DNA of 64,000 nucleotides from Glaciihabitans sp. dw_435 (lineage in GTDB: Bacteria > Actinomycetota > Actinomycetes > Actinomycetales > Microbacteriaceae). The translations under genes and the position numbers were made by a program. The stretch covers positions 48,486-112,485 of the forward strand of contig NZ_JAAVUZ010000010.1 in NCBI RefSeq assembly GCF_018449675.1, written 5' to 3'. The notes under the pieces are model-generated. The model was not told the DNA's origin. It did not search any database and saw only the letters and a list, made by a program, of their open reading frames with translations. Shown here piece by piece: positions 39,042 to 47,121 of this stretch (position 1 is the first letter of the stretch; every line of letters begins with the position of its first letter).

Positions 39042-40447
39042 TTGGCGATCGCCGCCTTCTTCACGAGTGATTCCTCGAGCTCGGACAGCGAGTAGCCCCA
39101 CGACGAGAGCTGGCGCAGGTACAGCGGGAACTTCGGATCTACCGTCGCCCAGCCTTTCTTTTCGTCGTTGCCGGCTTCGATGGAGGCCGCGGCGATCGCG
39201 AGAAGAACGTGGGGAGCCTGTCCGGGTGAGGTCGTTACGAGGGGGCTGAGCGCGTTGTACGGGTGGGCAGCGGGCTTCACCAGGCCGAGCAGCTCGTGCG
39301 CGAGATTTGTGATGCGGTTCCCGTAGTCGTTGGGGAGGGATGAGAACCACAGTGCGGGGATGACGGCGTAGTCGACGGGAAGGGTGCGGCGCTGCAGGAG
39401 TGCTTTGATCCAGTCCTGTCGAACCGTCGTGGCCGAGACCCAGAGTTTGGCGTTTACACGGGCGAGTGCGCGGGCGTCCTTCTCGGCCTGGTCTAGCGGT
39501 CCTTTCTTGGGCCCGCTGGAGTCCTTGTACACGAACCAGCCGTGCTCGGCCCAATTCGCGACGGCATATCCGATCGAGTACTTCTTAGGTTCGTTGTAGC
39601 CCTGGTACTCGACAGCGACGTAGGCGCGGAGAGAGTCGCCCGCTTCGGCCAGCGCCTCCTTCTGGGTGAGGTGGGTCCGGTTGTCGTCTTTGCTGTACAG
39701 GCTTTCGACGGTTCGAGTGGTCGGGTCGTCGTAGGAGGGTCGCTCGATGAGTGTGATGCCGGAGGCGGTGATCTCATCTCGAATGGGCTGCTTGGCCTGA
39801 TCGGCCAGTCGCTCGTCGCGGGCGACCTGGACGGCGTGCGCGAATCCACCAGGGCGGGTGGTGAGTACTTCGGTGAGGTTCTCGATGACGGAGGCGTCGT
39901 CTTCGAATTCGGCGAATGCGAGGGCGTCGTCGATGGTCAGCTGCAGGTGGGTGAATTCGTCGAGCGCGGTGGTGGCGGAGGTGGACTTGCCGACCTTGAT
40001 TGCGTCGTCGACGCGGGCGAGTTTCGTGTTGGTGCGCTTGGCGATCTGTGCTGCGGGCACGCCGAGGAGTGACAGCTGGACGAACACGCCGGCTTCCTCG
40101 CTTTGCTTGAGCGGGGCGCGGTGTTCGTTTTCGGTGTACTGGTGGGCGATGCGCTCTGTGGCTTCGGCTACGGCGGCGTCGATGACCAGGGCGGGGATGG
40201 TCTTGACCTTGCCCTCGACGGCGGCGAGGGTGCGCCGCTGGCCCATGTAGACCATGTATGCGTTGTTGGTGGGGTGCCAGTAGATGCTGATCGGGGAGAG
40301 CACGCCGTACTGCTTGACGTTGGCGAGGAATTCGGGGGTGAGGTTGGCGTCTTCGCGGACGTTGATGTCCACGACGAGCTCGACGGGGTTGATGTGGAGC
40401 AGGGTGCCGGGCTGAGCGGGTGTTGCGGTGGTGGTGGTGGTGGTCAT
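39038..40447 (-). CDS. ParB-like protein of the early region (469 aa)
   Basis: Residues about 15-110 have the ParB-type pattern (VDINVREDANLTPEFLANVK and YMVYMGQRRTLAAVE), followed by an HTH-like part (LLGVPAAQIAKRTNTKLARV). Such proteins are common in actinophage replication regions. No ParA partner is visible, so plasmid-like partition is unlikely. It differs from the cargo ParB-like protein in length and in the second half. Confidence 0.8.
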   Translation of the reverse strand: MTTTTTTATPAQPGTLLHINPVELVVDINVREDANLTPEFLANVKQYGVLSPISIYWHPTNNAYMVYMGQRRTLAAVEGKVKTIPALVIDAAVAEATERIAHQYTENEHRAPLKQSEEAGVFVQLSLLGVPAAQIAKRTNTKLARVDDAIKVGKSTSATTALDEFTHLQLTIDDALAFAEFEDDASVIENLTEVLTTRPGGFAHAVQVARDERLADQAKQPIRDEITASGITLIERPSYDDPTTRTVESLYSKDDNRTHLTQKEALAEAGDSLRAYVAVEYQGYNEPKKYSIGYAVANWAEHGWFVYKDSSGPKKGPLDQAEKDARALARVNAKLWVSATTVRQDWIKALLQRRTLPVDYAVIPALWFSSLPNDYGNRITNLAHELLGLVKPAAHPYNALSPLVTTSPGQAPHVLLAIAAASIEAGNDEKKGWATVDPKFPLYLRQLSSWGYSLSELEESLVKKAAIAK

Positions 40448-40472
40448 GGCTGGTCGGCCTTTCTTGGGTGGG

Positions 40473-40820
40473 TCAGTTGGTTGGTGGTCGGTAGGTGCGT
40501 GAGGCGCGCTGCTGGGTTTTGCGGTCCCGTGCGGAGCGGAGGCGGTTCACGAGCTGGGGATCCAGCTCGAGGGCTTCGGGGGTGTCGATCATGCGGTTGA
40601 GCAGCTGCACGTAGCGGACGATGCTGTAGCGGAACGTGACGAACATCGCGGCCCATTTGGTGCCGTTGGTGGTCGGGTACTTGTTCTCGAAGGCGAGGAC
40701 CGCGGCGATGGTTGGTGTCTCGCCGCTGCTGCGCGACCGGCTCTCGTGAGGCGTAGCCGGGGCGAGGATCCGCTCGAGGCGGCGCTCGTGTTCGGCCTCG
40801 TCTTCGTTGTGGCGTCTCAC
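40473..40820 (-). CDS. Hypothetical early protein (115 aa)
   Basis: Charged N-terminus, then a helical TKWAAMFVTFRYSIVRYVQL stretch and basic end. Coupled to the upstream gene. No family recognised. Confidence 0.55.
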   Translation of the reverse strand: MRRHNEDEAEHERRLERILAPATPHESRSRSSGETPTIAAVLAFENKYPTTNGTKWAAMFVTFRYSIVRYVQLLNRMIDTPEALELDPQLVNRLRSARDRKTQQRASRTYRPPTN

Positions 40821-41812
40821 GCGGACACCTGCTCGCGGTGGTGGTCGAAGTTCGCCGGCAGTTTCAGCTCGCGCCGGATCCGGAGTGAGGTCTGCACATC
40901 GAAGTGGAGGCGGGCGGCGATAGCGTGGTCGCTCAGCTTCATCGCGTGAAGGCGAGTGACGGCGACTCGGCGTTCCGTGCTTGTGAGGGAGACGTCGATT
41001 CCCTTGCAGGCGAGTTCAACAGCAATCTCGTCGATGACTGGGTTGCCGTCCTCGTCGACTTTGACCGGCTTGTCAGCCTTCGCTGGCTTCTCGTCGTTGT
41101 CGATGTCATCCCAGGCGATCGCGGGAACGGCGCCGCGGCGTTTTGCCGCCAAGATGGTGCGTGCCGATCCGTGGCGCGCAGCGTCCGTGTGGTGAACGGG
41201 TGTTTGATTCCAGAGTTCGTCGTGGAGTGCGACGATTCGGCGCGCCATCTTGGCCGTCACTTTGGTGGCGACGTTCACGCGGGACAGGGCAGATGACCGC
41301 ATTCCCAGGTGGTCGCACAGCTGTCGTTGTGACCATCCTTTGAGAGCGAGGTCATCAAGTCGGCGACGCGTGCCGAGCGCGGAGATCTGTGTTCCGGGGG
41401 CGAGGGCGTCGAGAGTGGGGCGAACCGAGAGGATCGCTTCCGAATTTTGCCGGAGCATCTGTTTCTTGGGCTTGTGGTGGCGCGGTCCGGGAACACCATT
41501 GATGTAGTGCGTGTGCCCGACGAGCAGCGTCACGACGATGTGGACGTTGATGCCTGCGTGCTTGGCGATGGTCTCGGGGCCCATGCCGAACGCCTGAAGC
41601 ATGAGGGCGTGTTGGCGGGCGTCGTCGGCGGGAACATATCCGCTGTCGTAGGTGCCGTAGGCAATCTGGCGGCGGCGCAGCGCTTCGCGTGCTGTTCCAG
41701 CCTCGCGGCATGGCGTGCAACCACACCGGTGGGTGTGGTAGCAGAGGGCAGTCGCACCGTGCTCGTGATCGTCGGGGCACACTGCACGGGGACGGGTGGT
41801 GGTGTTAGTCAT
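40817..41812 (-). CDS. HTH phage protein with N-terminal Cys/His cluster (331 aa)
   Basis: CPDDHEHGATALCYHTHRCG followed by CTPC gives a zinc-site pattern common in actinobacterial DNA-binding proteins. Two HTH-like segments follow (GMGPETIAKHAGINVHIV and KGWSQRQLCDHLGMRSSALS). Probably a regulator or replication factor. ATG 41812 overlaps the previous stop. Confidence 0.6.
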   Translation of the reverse strand: MTNTTTRPRAVCPDDHEHGATALCYHTHRCGCTPCREAGTAREALRRRQIAYGTYDSGYVPADDARQHALMLQAFGMGPETIAKHAGINVHIVVTLLVGHTHYINGVPGPRHHKPKKQMLRQNSEAILSVRPTLDALAPGTQISALGTRRRLDDLALKGWSQRQLCDHLGMRSSALSRVNVATKVTAKMARRIVALHDELWNQTPVHHTDAARHGSARTILAAKRRGAVPAIAWDDIDNDEKPAKADKPVKVDEDGNPVIDEIAVELACKGIDVSLTSTERRVAVTRLHAMKLSDHAIAARLHFDVQTSLRIRRELKLPANFDHHREQVSA

Positions 41813-42168
41813 CGCGTGGTCTCCTGGTCGAGTTCGCGTTCGATGGTTTTGTCGAACCAGTGGATGGGGCGCCACACGCCGGCGTCGTGGCCGGCGTTGG
41901 TGAGCGCGGCGAGCCAGATGTTCTGCGCCTTGCTGGTCTTGCCCTTCATCGTTTTGAGCTCACGGAAGAGCGAACGACGTCGGGTGGTGTGCACGAGGTG
42001 AAGGTCGGGGTAGCCGGCCTGTGAGCGGCGCGAATCGTGCGTGTGGTAGACGAGGAAGCCGCGGCGTTCGGCGGCGGCGATGACCACGTCCTGGAACTGC
42101 TTCTCGCTCATCGTCTCTGCCTGCATCGCGTGGTATTCAGCGAGGCTGATGCTCATGGGAAGGCTCAT
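41809..42168 (-). CDS. VRR-NUC domain nuclease (119 aa)
   Basis: SEKQFQDVVIAAAERRGFLV, SQAGYPDLHLVH and LFRELKTMKGKTSKAQ give the Glu, Asp and Glu-x-Lys of the VRR-NUC family (PDL...ELK). Phage members act as Holliday-junction or replication-intermediate nucleases. Complete. Confidence 0.85.
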   Translation of the reverse strand: MSLPMSISLAEYHAMQAETMSEKQFQDVVIAAAERRGFLVYHTHDSRRSQAGYPDLHLVHTTRRRSLFRELKTMKGKTSKAQNIWLAALTNAGHDAGVWRPIHWFDKTIERELDQETTR

Positions 42169-42515
42169 TTGCCGGTCTCGATATCGATGTAGCGGATCAG
42201 TTCGCGGATCCGGCCGGTGTGCCCACAGACCAGGCGCACGGGGTTGGTGATCGCTAGGGCTTCGTTGCGGTGGGTGGTGCACACGTAGGGGATCCGGCGG
42301 GCTACCTCGGTGCACGGGTGAACGACGAGCCATTGTGCTGGGTTCTGGCATTCGCCGACTTGGGTGTCGGAGGCGGTTGCGTCGGTTCCGTACTCGCAGT
42401 TCAGCGGAACGACCCAGTCGAGGTCATGGATGATCTTGTTCCGGAGAGCCATCGATGCCTGGTTATGCACGGCGTCGAGCATTGCGTTGAGGTCGAGAGG
42501 TTCTTCGGTGGGCAT
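42165..42515 (-). CDS. Hypothetical Cys-containing early protein (116 aa)
   Basis: Starts MPTEEPLDLNAMLDAVHNQA. Cys and His residues are spaced through the second half (CEYG, GECQNP, HPCTEV, VCTTHR, LVCGH), possibly one zinc site. Coupled to VRR-NUC by overlap. Confidence 0.6.
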   Translation of the reverse strand: MPTEEPLDLNAMLDAVHNQASMALRNKIIHDLDWVVPLNCEYGTDATASDTQVGECQNPAQWLVVHPCTEVARRIPYVCTTHRNEALAITNPVRLVCGHTGRIRELIRYIDIETGK

Positions 42516-42889
42516 CAGATCACGTGTCCGATCGGCTTGATGGTGCCGAGCGGGACCATGACTGGCTTGCGGCCCGGCGTTCCGTCGAGCTCGTCCTGCC
42601 GGCAGGCGTCGCAGGGTTTCGGGTAGTGCTCGTGGGTGGCGCACATGCTCGCCTCGAGCGGCGTTGCTGCAGCGCGAGCTTGGCGGGTGCGCTTGACGAT
42701 CGCGACCAGGTGCGCCGGCGTGACGTACTCCGTGCTCGAGCGGCGGTGTTCGGTGAGCGCGGCCGAGAGGTCGGAGTACTCGAAGTCCTGGAGGATCTGG
42801 TGCCAGGCGACGATGGCGGGATCGGAGACGATCCGGTTATCGATCGCTGATGCCACGATCAAGAGCTGCGCGGTTTGCATCTCGTTCAT
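42515..42889 (-). CDS. Helicase-loader-like or replication accessory protein (124 aa)
   Basis: Helical MQTAQLLIVASAIDNRIVSD followed by AIVAWHQILQDFEYSDLSAA resembles the N-terminal domain of phage replicative helicase loaders. A C-terminal CATHEHYPKPCDAC adds a Cys cluster. It overlaps the replication initiator-like gene by 53 bp. Function inferred from context. Confidence 0.55.
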   Translation of the reverse strand: MNEMQTAQLLIVASAIDNRIVSDPAIVAWHQILQDFEYSDLSAALTEHRRSSTEYVTPAHLVAIVKRTRQARAAATPLEASMCATHEHYPKPCDACRQDELDGTPGRKPVMVPLGTIKPIGHVI

Positions 42890-43718
42890 CGGATTCTCCG
42901 TATCTGGCTTGGAAGTTGGCGTAAGCGATTTCGGCATTGGTGAGATGCCGTTGCGGCGGAGATGGTGGTGTGCCCGGCGCCGGTAGTTCGTCGTTCCACC
43001 GCTCACCGTTGAGCCAGGTCGCGGCGTGGGGCGTCTTGTCGAGCGGGCGGTGCTCGACGGTGTCCCAATGGCGGGCGGCGGCGACGGCCGCGGCGACGAT
43101 GCGAACGTGCAGCTCGGCGGCGGCCGGGGCCGGCAGCTTGGTGAGGATCCGGTCGTAGACCTTGCGGGCGGTGAGGCGTTCGACCTTGCGCGGCCACACC
43201 TTCCAGAACTCGTCGAAGAGAGCGTCGACGGAGGCAATCTGAGGTGCTTCCTCATCCTCGATGAGGGTAAGTATTTGTTCTTTTCTTAAAGAGTTCTTAA
43301 TAGACAGAACATTGGGGATATTCGCCCGGTCCTGTGGTGTGTTTTCGCCCGGTCCATTGGGGATATTCGCCCGGTCGACTGGGTTGGTATCGATCAGTGG
43401 TCGGTAGCTCTTGGCACGGTCGAAGTTTCCGCCCAGACGGTGCTCCTCGGTGTCGATGAATTCATTCGTAACCAGGTGCTTGATGGCGTGCTTGACCTGC
43501 TCGGCGGAGAGCCCGGTCTCGGTGGCGATGTCCTCGCGGGTTGCTGGCCACCACACGTTGCCCTGTGCGTCGACGTGGGTGAGCGCGTTGGTGGTAGAGC
43601 AGCGGAACTGGATGCGCGTCCAGACGAGGGCGTTATTCGCCCCTCCGAGGGTCTTGACGAGGGCCGCTCTGACCATGATGAAGTCAGAAGCGGTTACCTC
43701 GTGCTGTGGTACGCCTGT
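42837..43718 (-). CDS. Replication initiator-like winged-helix protein (293 aa)
   Basis: Residues about 25-105 (ALVWTRIQFRCSTTNAL, then EDIATETGLSAEQVKHAIKHLV) form a winged helix like phage replisome organisers. The C-terminal part (DEFWKVWPRKVERLTARKVY) matches the DnaD/DnaT-like end used to recruit helicase. The GTG start overlaps the previous TGA. Within a compact early operon. Confidence 0.75.
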   Translation of the reverse strand, partial: TGVPQHEVTASDFIMVRAALVKTLGGANNALVWTRIQFRCSTTNALTHVDAQGNVWWPATREDIATETGLSAEQVKHAIKHLVTNEFIDTEEHRLGGNFDRAKSYRPLIDTNPVDRANIPNGPGENTPQDRANIPNVLSIKNSLRKEQILTLIEDEEAPQIASVDALFDEFWKVWPRKVERLTARKVYDRILTKLPAPAAAELHVRIVAAAVAAARHWDTVEHRPLDKTPHAATWLNGERWNDELPAPGTPPSPPQRHLTNAEIAYANFQARYGESDERDANRAALDRGISDR

Positions 43719-43948
43719 CACTTGCCGTAAACCTTTCGTAGTGCGAATCGCATAGCGTCGTTCCACTTTGCGAAGTAGATGTTTTTCTGTCGGAGGCGGA
43801 GGTCGGCCATCACGTGGTCTTCGACCGGGGTGGCGAACCATGCCATCGGGTTGTGGCCCGGTTCCTTGGCGACCCTCCAGCGGTCCTCACGGGTCGCGTC
43901 ACGCTTCGGCTGGTACTGCCGGGCGTAGGCGCGCGGTGGGGTGCTCAC
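43718..43948 (-). CDS. Hypothetical early protein (76 aa)
   Basis: Basic and aromatic; contains MAWFATPVEDHVMADLRLRQ. Its stop overlaps the replication gene start. No family recognised. Confidence 0.55.
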   Translation of the reverse strand: MSTPPRAYARQYQPKRDATREDRWRVAKEPGHNPMAWFATPVEDHVMADLRLRQKNIYFAKWNDAMRFALRKVYGK

Positions 43949-43952
43949 GGGG

Positions 43953-44951
43953 TCAGCCGCCGACGACGATGGTGATGGTCATGCGGGCGCCGGGTAGATC
44001 GATCACGTGTGCGGGTGTGGTGAGGTCTTCGACGTCGTTGGCGTTCTGCTGGCGAAGGCGCTTGTTTTCCGCTTTCAGTTCCCCGGATCGCATGCGCCAG
44101 TGGGCGAGTTCCTCGCGCAGCTCGGTGAGTTCGTCGGGGGTGACGCCTGCCACCAGGTTCTTTACGGTGCGGGCCTCCGCGTACAAGTGCGGCTCGAGGT
44201 CGATGTCTGGCCACGGCTCGTTGATGGCCGAGTCCCAAAGGTCCTGCGACAGCATTGGAGCTGCGACGTTTGAGAGCGCAGTGGCCATCACTGCATCGAG
44301 CGGGTGGGCAGACGCCACGTCGAACTGCTCAGCGGTGAATGCGCGGGGGGCTTCTTCGTCCGAGTCGGCCACGGGCGTAGGTTCCACGGCTTCCGTTGCG
44401 ATTGTGGTTTCGACGACAGCCGCAGCCTCAGCGATTGCGAGCTGCTCGGCTTCCCGGAGCTTCTTGGCCTGGTTCCGTTCCCTTGCCGCGCGAGAGGTTG
44501 CCTCGCGGCATTCGGGCCGGCGGCAGCCAGATGCGTAGTGACTGCGCAGCTGGGCGTCGGTGGCGGTTTCGTGATTGAACTCGGCGATGGCCGGCTCTGC
44601 GGTGGGCGCGGGCTCAGGGGCGGGTGGGGTGGGCTTGGGCGCCGTAACCGGTGCTGACGCGACCGCGACCTCTTTCAGGACTGCGGCCGGCTTGGGGTCG
44701 GCAGGAATGGGGGTGGGCTTCTCTACGCGGCTCTTGGCAAGCTTGGGCACGGGGGCGACGGTAGGTCGTTCGAAGCGGTGGCTGCTGGGCAGCTTGGCGG
44801 CGTTGTAGTCACCGCGACGGAGCATGGATGCCTCGACGCAAGTGAGGTACGTCGTTGAGCCGTGGTAGAGGCACTGTGCTGCACCCTTGCAGCCCTGGTC
44901 ATACCCGTTGGCGGTGCCGTGGGGGAAGTCGTCGGCATAGAGGTCTTTCAT
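43953..44951 (-). CDS. Early protein with HGTxNGY...GC motif and coiled-coil end (332 aa)
   Basis: The N-terminal DDFPHGTANGYDQGCKGAAQ and the middle HYASGCRRPECREA both resemble the 'HGT..GY..GCRC..C' DNA-binding signature common in actinobacterial phages. A Pro/Ala linker follows. The C-terminus has a coiled coil (TELREELAHWRMRSGELKAE). Possibly DNA-binding. Confidence 0.6.
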   Translation of the reverse strand: MKDLYADDFPHGTANGYDQGCKGAAQCLYHGSTTYLTCVEASMLRRGDYNAAKLPSSHRFERPTVAPVPKLAKSRVEKPTPIPADPKPAAVLKEVAVASAPVTAPKPTPPAPEPAPTAEPAIAEFNHETATDAQLRSHYASGCRRPECREATSRAARERNQAKKLREAEQLAIAEAAAVVETTIATEAVEPTPVADSDEEAPRAFTAEQFDVASAHPLDAVMATALSNVAAPMLSQDLWDSAINEPWPDIDLEPHLYAEARTVKNLVAGVTPDELTELREELAHWRMRSGELKAENKRLRQQNANDVEDLTTPAHVIDLPGARMTITIVVGG

Positions 44952-44963
44952 GGTGGAGGACTC

Positions 44964-45203
44964 CTAACGGTTGATGCGTGAGCAGCGCGGGCAGAATGCG
45001 GTCTGCTCGCTGTAGTTCTCGGCGGTGTTGGTGAAGAACGCCCAGCCGAGCTGCACGAGCTGGGCGGATGCGGCGGTCGGGGTCTTGGCGTGAACCGCTT
45101 GGGTCTCTCCGCACAAGAGGCAGAACACCGCGTGGGTTTCGTCGGCGATCATGTCTTCCCAGTGCGCGCGTGGTGGTGCGTCGACCTGGTCGCTATCGGT
45201 CAC
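44964..45203 (-). CDS. Zinc-ribbon-like early protein (79 aa)
   Basis: CLLCGETQAV and FCPRCSRINR form two CxxC pairs about 43 residues apart. It sits in the early operon with coupled neighbours. Function unknown. Confidence 0.6.
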   Translation of the reverse strand: MTDSDQVDAPPRAHWEDMIADETHAVFCLLCGETQAVHAKTPTAASAQLVQLGWAFFTNTAENYSEQTAFCPRCSRINR

Positions 45204-45397
45204 TAGGACCGGCTCGTTTTGCGAGAGATAGCGACCAGGAGGAGCACCAGCAGAAGGCTTGAGATCCCGGCGAGTGGGAGCGCATCTGCGGTCATGGCCT
45301 GGACTCGTGAGAGCGAGTACCAGATGAACAGGAGGAGGGCGGTGAAGAGGGTTCCGCGCACGACGGTGCGGAGCTTGAGGGCGAGGTGGTTACGCAT
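45203..45397 (-). CDS. Small membrane protein (64 aa)
   Basis: Two hydrophobic segments (about 15-32 and 41-57) with a positively charged N-terminus. It lies between the anti-repressor-like gene and a zinc-ribbon gene, overlapping both slightly. Confidence 0.55.
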   Translation of the reverse strand: MRNHLALKLRTVVRGTLFTALLLFIWYSLSRVQAMTADALPLAGISSLLLVLLLVAISRKTSRS

Positions 45398-46133
45398 CGG
45401 TGGTCGGCTCCAACAGGGTCAGTGGTGATGGTGTGGTGAGGTCGAGAGTTGCGACGCCGCCGAGCTGGCGGTGGAGTTCGTGCATGCCGCTGTGGGTGAT
45501 GCGGATCTGCGGGTAGGCGGTGAGGGTCTTACCGCGGTAGACGGCGACCTGCTGGCGGGCAAGGAAGCCGGCGGCGAGGGGTTCGGGCTTTGGTACCCAG
45601 ACGTCATTGGGGCCGCGCTCAATCCAGTTGAGGCTGCGACGCATGACATAGAAGAGGCTGTCGCGGCCGTACTGCAGGACGGGGTCGCGTGAGAGGAGTC
45701 CCGCTGCGCGGCGGACGGAGAAGGTGTCGCCGGCGATGAGTTCGGCGGCGGCGGGTTCGCGAGCGATCTTGAGCTCGGTGACGTTAGTGTCGTTGAGCGC
45801 GGCGAGCAGCCCCTCGAAGAATTCGAGGAAAGCGTCGGTGAAGTCCTGCGCGTTGGCGTAGGCGAGCTCGCGCACCTGGTCGGCGGTGTAGAGCTTCTGC
45901 AGGGGGGCGTCGCCGTCGGGCGAGTCGCGGACGTCGGGCAGCGTCACGGGATGCCCGGGGTAGCGGTTGATGACGGGGTGCCAGTGGGTCTCGCGCGTGT
46001 AGGGCACTTTGATGTTGAGTGCAGTGCAAATGTCGTTGGCGAAGAACAGGACGCCGTCGGGGGCGTCGGTGATGGCGCGCAGATCTATCCCATACCCGCG
46101 CCAGCGGAAAGGGACGATCGGTCGGCGGGCCAT
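45390..46133 (-). CDS. Phage anti-repressor-like protein with KilAC/ANT end (247 aa)
   Basis: The N-terminal part (GIDLRAITDAPDGVLFFAND) resembles a Bro-N fold. Residues about 140-235 (ELIAGDTFSVRRAAGLLSRD, VYRGKTLTAYPQIRITHSG) match the KilA-C/ANT anti-repressor domain. In related phages this counteracts the repressor to promote lytic growth, but the partner is not shown here. ATG 46133 is chosen over 46142. Confidence 0.85.
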   Translation of the reverse strand: MARRPIVPFRWRGYGIDLRAITDAPDGVLFFANDICTALNIKVPYTRETHWHPVINRYPGHPVTLPDVRDSPDGDAPLQKLYTADQVRELAYANAQDFTDAFLEFFEGLLAALNDTNVTELKIAREPAAAELIAGDTFSVRRAAGLLSRDPVLQYGRDSLFYVMRRSLNWIERGPNDVWVPKPEPLAAGFLARQQVAVYRGKTLTAYPQIRITHSGMHELHRQLGGVATLDLTTPSPLTLLEPTTDA

Positions 46134-46138
46134 GGTGA

Positions 46139-46246
46139 TCACTGGAGCCCGTTGTCGCGGGCGAACCGCACGAGGCGAATGATGATGAGACCAACGCCCG
46201 CGGCGAGCGCGATGGCGATCGCGGAAATGAGGATGTCGGTGGTCAT
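46139..46246 (-). CDS. Tiny membrane protein (35 aa)
   Basis: MTTDILISAIAIALAAGVGL followed by IIIRLVRFARDNGLQ: one membrane helix and a basic tail. It fits between coupled genes. Expression is unproven. Confidence 0.45.
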   Translation of the reverse strand: MTTDILISAIAIALAAGVGLIIIRLVRFARDNGLQ

Positions 46247-46449
46247 CGGGTGCCGCCGTGGGGTGTGGTGTTGAGCGCGGGGACTGCCAGCACTGCAGTC
46301 CCCGCGCTCGGTGCCACCGGTGGGCGCTGGGAAGCTGCAGCGCGCTTTGGGCCGGTGGTCTCTCCTGCGCTGGGTGTCTCTAGCACCTGTGTGGGGACGG
46401 CAGGAGAAGTGTTTGCGTGGTGCCTGGCGGCGGCGATGGGCGCGTTCAT
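46243..46449 (-). CDS. Pro/Ala-rich early protein (68 aa)
   Basis: The ATG overlaps the TGA of the Cro/Xis-like gene (ATGA), so translation is probably coupled. The sequence is of low complexity (Ala, Pro, Thr). No fold can be predicted. Confidence 0.45.
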   Translation of the reverse strand: MNAPIAAARHHANTSPAVPTQVLETPSAGETTGPKRAAASQRPPVAPSAGTAVLAVPALNTTPHGGTR

Positions 46450-46661
46450 GCGACTGACTCGGCATCTGCGAGGTCGTTGATCGTTTTCTTGAGGGCGGCG
46501 ACTACTTCGGGGTCGAAGAACATTTCGCCGGTGGCGCCGCTTCCCCGGAGTTCCGGGGTGATCTTCTCGGATTTGACCCACCGGGTGAGGGTGGAGCGGT
46601 CAATGCCGAGCTCATCGGCGGTCTTTGCCGATCCGATCAGGGGTGTTTTGCGAGGTGCCAT
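46446..46661 (-). CDS. Cro- or Xis-like HTH protein divergent from the repressor (71 aa)
   Basis: MAPRKTPLIGSAKTADELGI, STLTRWVKSEKITPELRGSG and FFDPEVVAALKKTI show a MerR/excisionase-type winged HTH. As first gene of the lytic early operon, divergent from the repressor across a 135-bp operator region, it takes the place of Cro (or Xis) in BPs-like phages. ATG 46661 is chosen; upstream codons run into the operators. Confidence 0.75.
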   Translation of the reverse strand: MAPRKTPLIGSAKTADELGIDRSTLTRWVKSEKITPELRGSGATGEMFFDPEVVAALKKTINDLADAESVA

Positions 46662-46744
46662 GTGGTGAACGATTCCACAATGCACAACGTATTGCAAACC
46701 TGAATATTTGGGTCGTGCCCAATTAGTCCTAAAATAGATGCATG

Positions 46745-46790
46745 AGCTTTTGCGTTACGGATTGCATTTCGCAAAAGCTTGTGCGAAGCT
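46745..46790. promoter_or_regulatory. Cluster of palindromic operators between repressor and Cro-like genes
   Basis: AGCTTTTGCG (46745-46754) and its exact complement CGCAAAAGCT (46770-46779) form a 10-bp inverted repeat. Overlapping it, 46768-46787 is a near-perfect 20-bp palindrome (TTCGCA...TGCGAA), and 46776-46790 is AGCTT-gtgcg-AAGCT. Half-sites like TTGCG/TTGCA also occur toward 46710. These suit binding by dimers of the repressor and Cro-like protein and lie just upstream of the repressor ATG. Confidence 0.65.
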
Positions 46791-46796
46791 CAGGTT

Positions 46797-47087
46797 ATGT
46801 CAATCGCATACGACGACCTCGCCAGCAAGCTTTCGTTCGGTCTCCCCGACCGCTTGGGGAAGGCCCTTCACGTCGCCGACGTGACCACCACGGACATGGC
46901 CGACTACTTAGGTGTGACGCGCAACACGATTAGCAACTACACCAGCGGTCGCACTCCCGTGAAGAAGCAGACGCTCCGCCTATGGGCGTTGAAGACCGGC
47001 GTTCCACTTGAGTGGATCGAGACCGGTGAGATTGGCGAGACTTCGCCGAGCGGGCCTGGTGGAGTCAAAAGTCACACCAAGGATTAA
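46797..47087 (+). CDS. Immunity repressor, prophage (truncated, presumably stable) form, 96 aa
   Basis: Residues about 29-60 (TTDMADYLGVTRNTISNYTS) are an XRE-type helix-turn-helix. ATG 46797 is preferred; a TTG at 46779 lies in the operator. The prophage frame ends SHTKD-TAA, where AAG-GAT-TA is phage/core and the last A of the stop (47087) is host tRNA. In circular phage DNA the same frame runs 24 residues further to 643 and ends RELAAA, giving 120 residues. By analogy with BPs and Brujita, the long form is degraded and only the integrated form gives immunity. The direction places it just before attP and int. Confidence 0.9.
   Translation: MSIAYDDLASKLSFGLPDRLGKALHVADVTTTDMADYLGVTRNTISNYTSGRTPVKKQTLRLWALKTGVPLEWIETGEIGETSPSGPGGVKSHTKD
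47081..47086. other. attR core GGATTA
   Basis: Same six bases as attL. To its left is phage DNA (GTCACACCAA), to its right host tRNA-Lys. It overlaps the end of the repressor gene. The host base that follows turns TAT (phage) into the TAA stop. Confidence 0.9.
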
Positions 47088-47121
47088 AAGTCCGATGCTC
47101 TACCAACTGAGCTAGAGGCCC
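47081..47121 (-). tRNA. 5' half of the split host tRNA-Lys(TTT)
   Basis: Minus strand: acceptor GGGCCTC, TA, D arm GCTC-AGTTGGTA-GAGC, anticodon stem TCGGA and loop CTTTTAA with TCC, then phage DNA. The 3' half is at 533-570. No replacement 3' half lies beyond the break, so the gene is inactive in the lysogen. Confidence 0.92.

Larger units (their letters stand above)
565..47086. mobile_element. Complete temperate siphovirus prophage (about 46.5 kb)
   Basis: Both junctions lie in the halves of one host tRNA-Lys and share the core GGATTA. Inside are all expected modules: integrase, repressor and Cro-like pair, replication, terminase, portal, capsid, tail with tape measure, and lysis. No structural gene looks broken, so it may be inducible. 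Late genes are on the minus strand. Integrase and the lysogeny genes are on the plus strand at the left, the repressor on the plus strand at the right. In circular phage DNA the order is repressor - attP - int. Confidence 0.95.

Noticed and set aside
39038..40447. Partition system based on the early ParB-like protein
   Set aside because: No ParA-type ATPase or parS-like repeat cluster is visible, and the prophage is integrated.
47052..47121. A hybrid tRNA formed by the host 5' half and phage bases (AGGCCC could pair with GGGCCT, 70 nt)
   Set aside because: The anticodon stem would keep only three pairs, there is no TTC-type T loop, and the bases code for the repressor.
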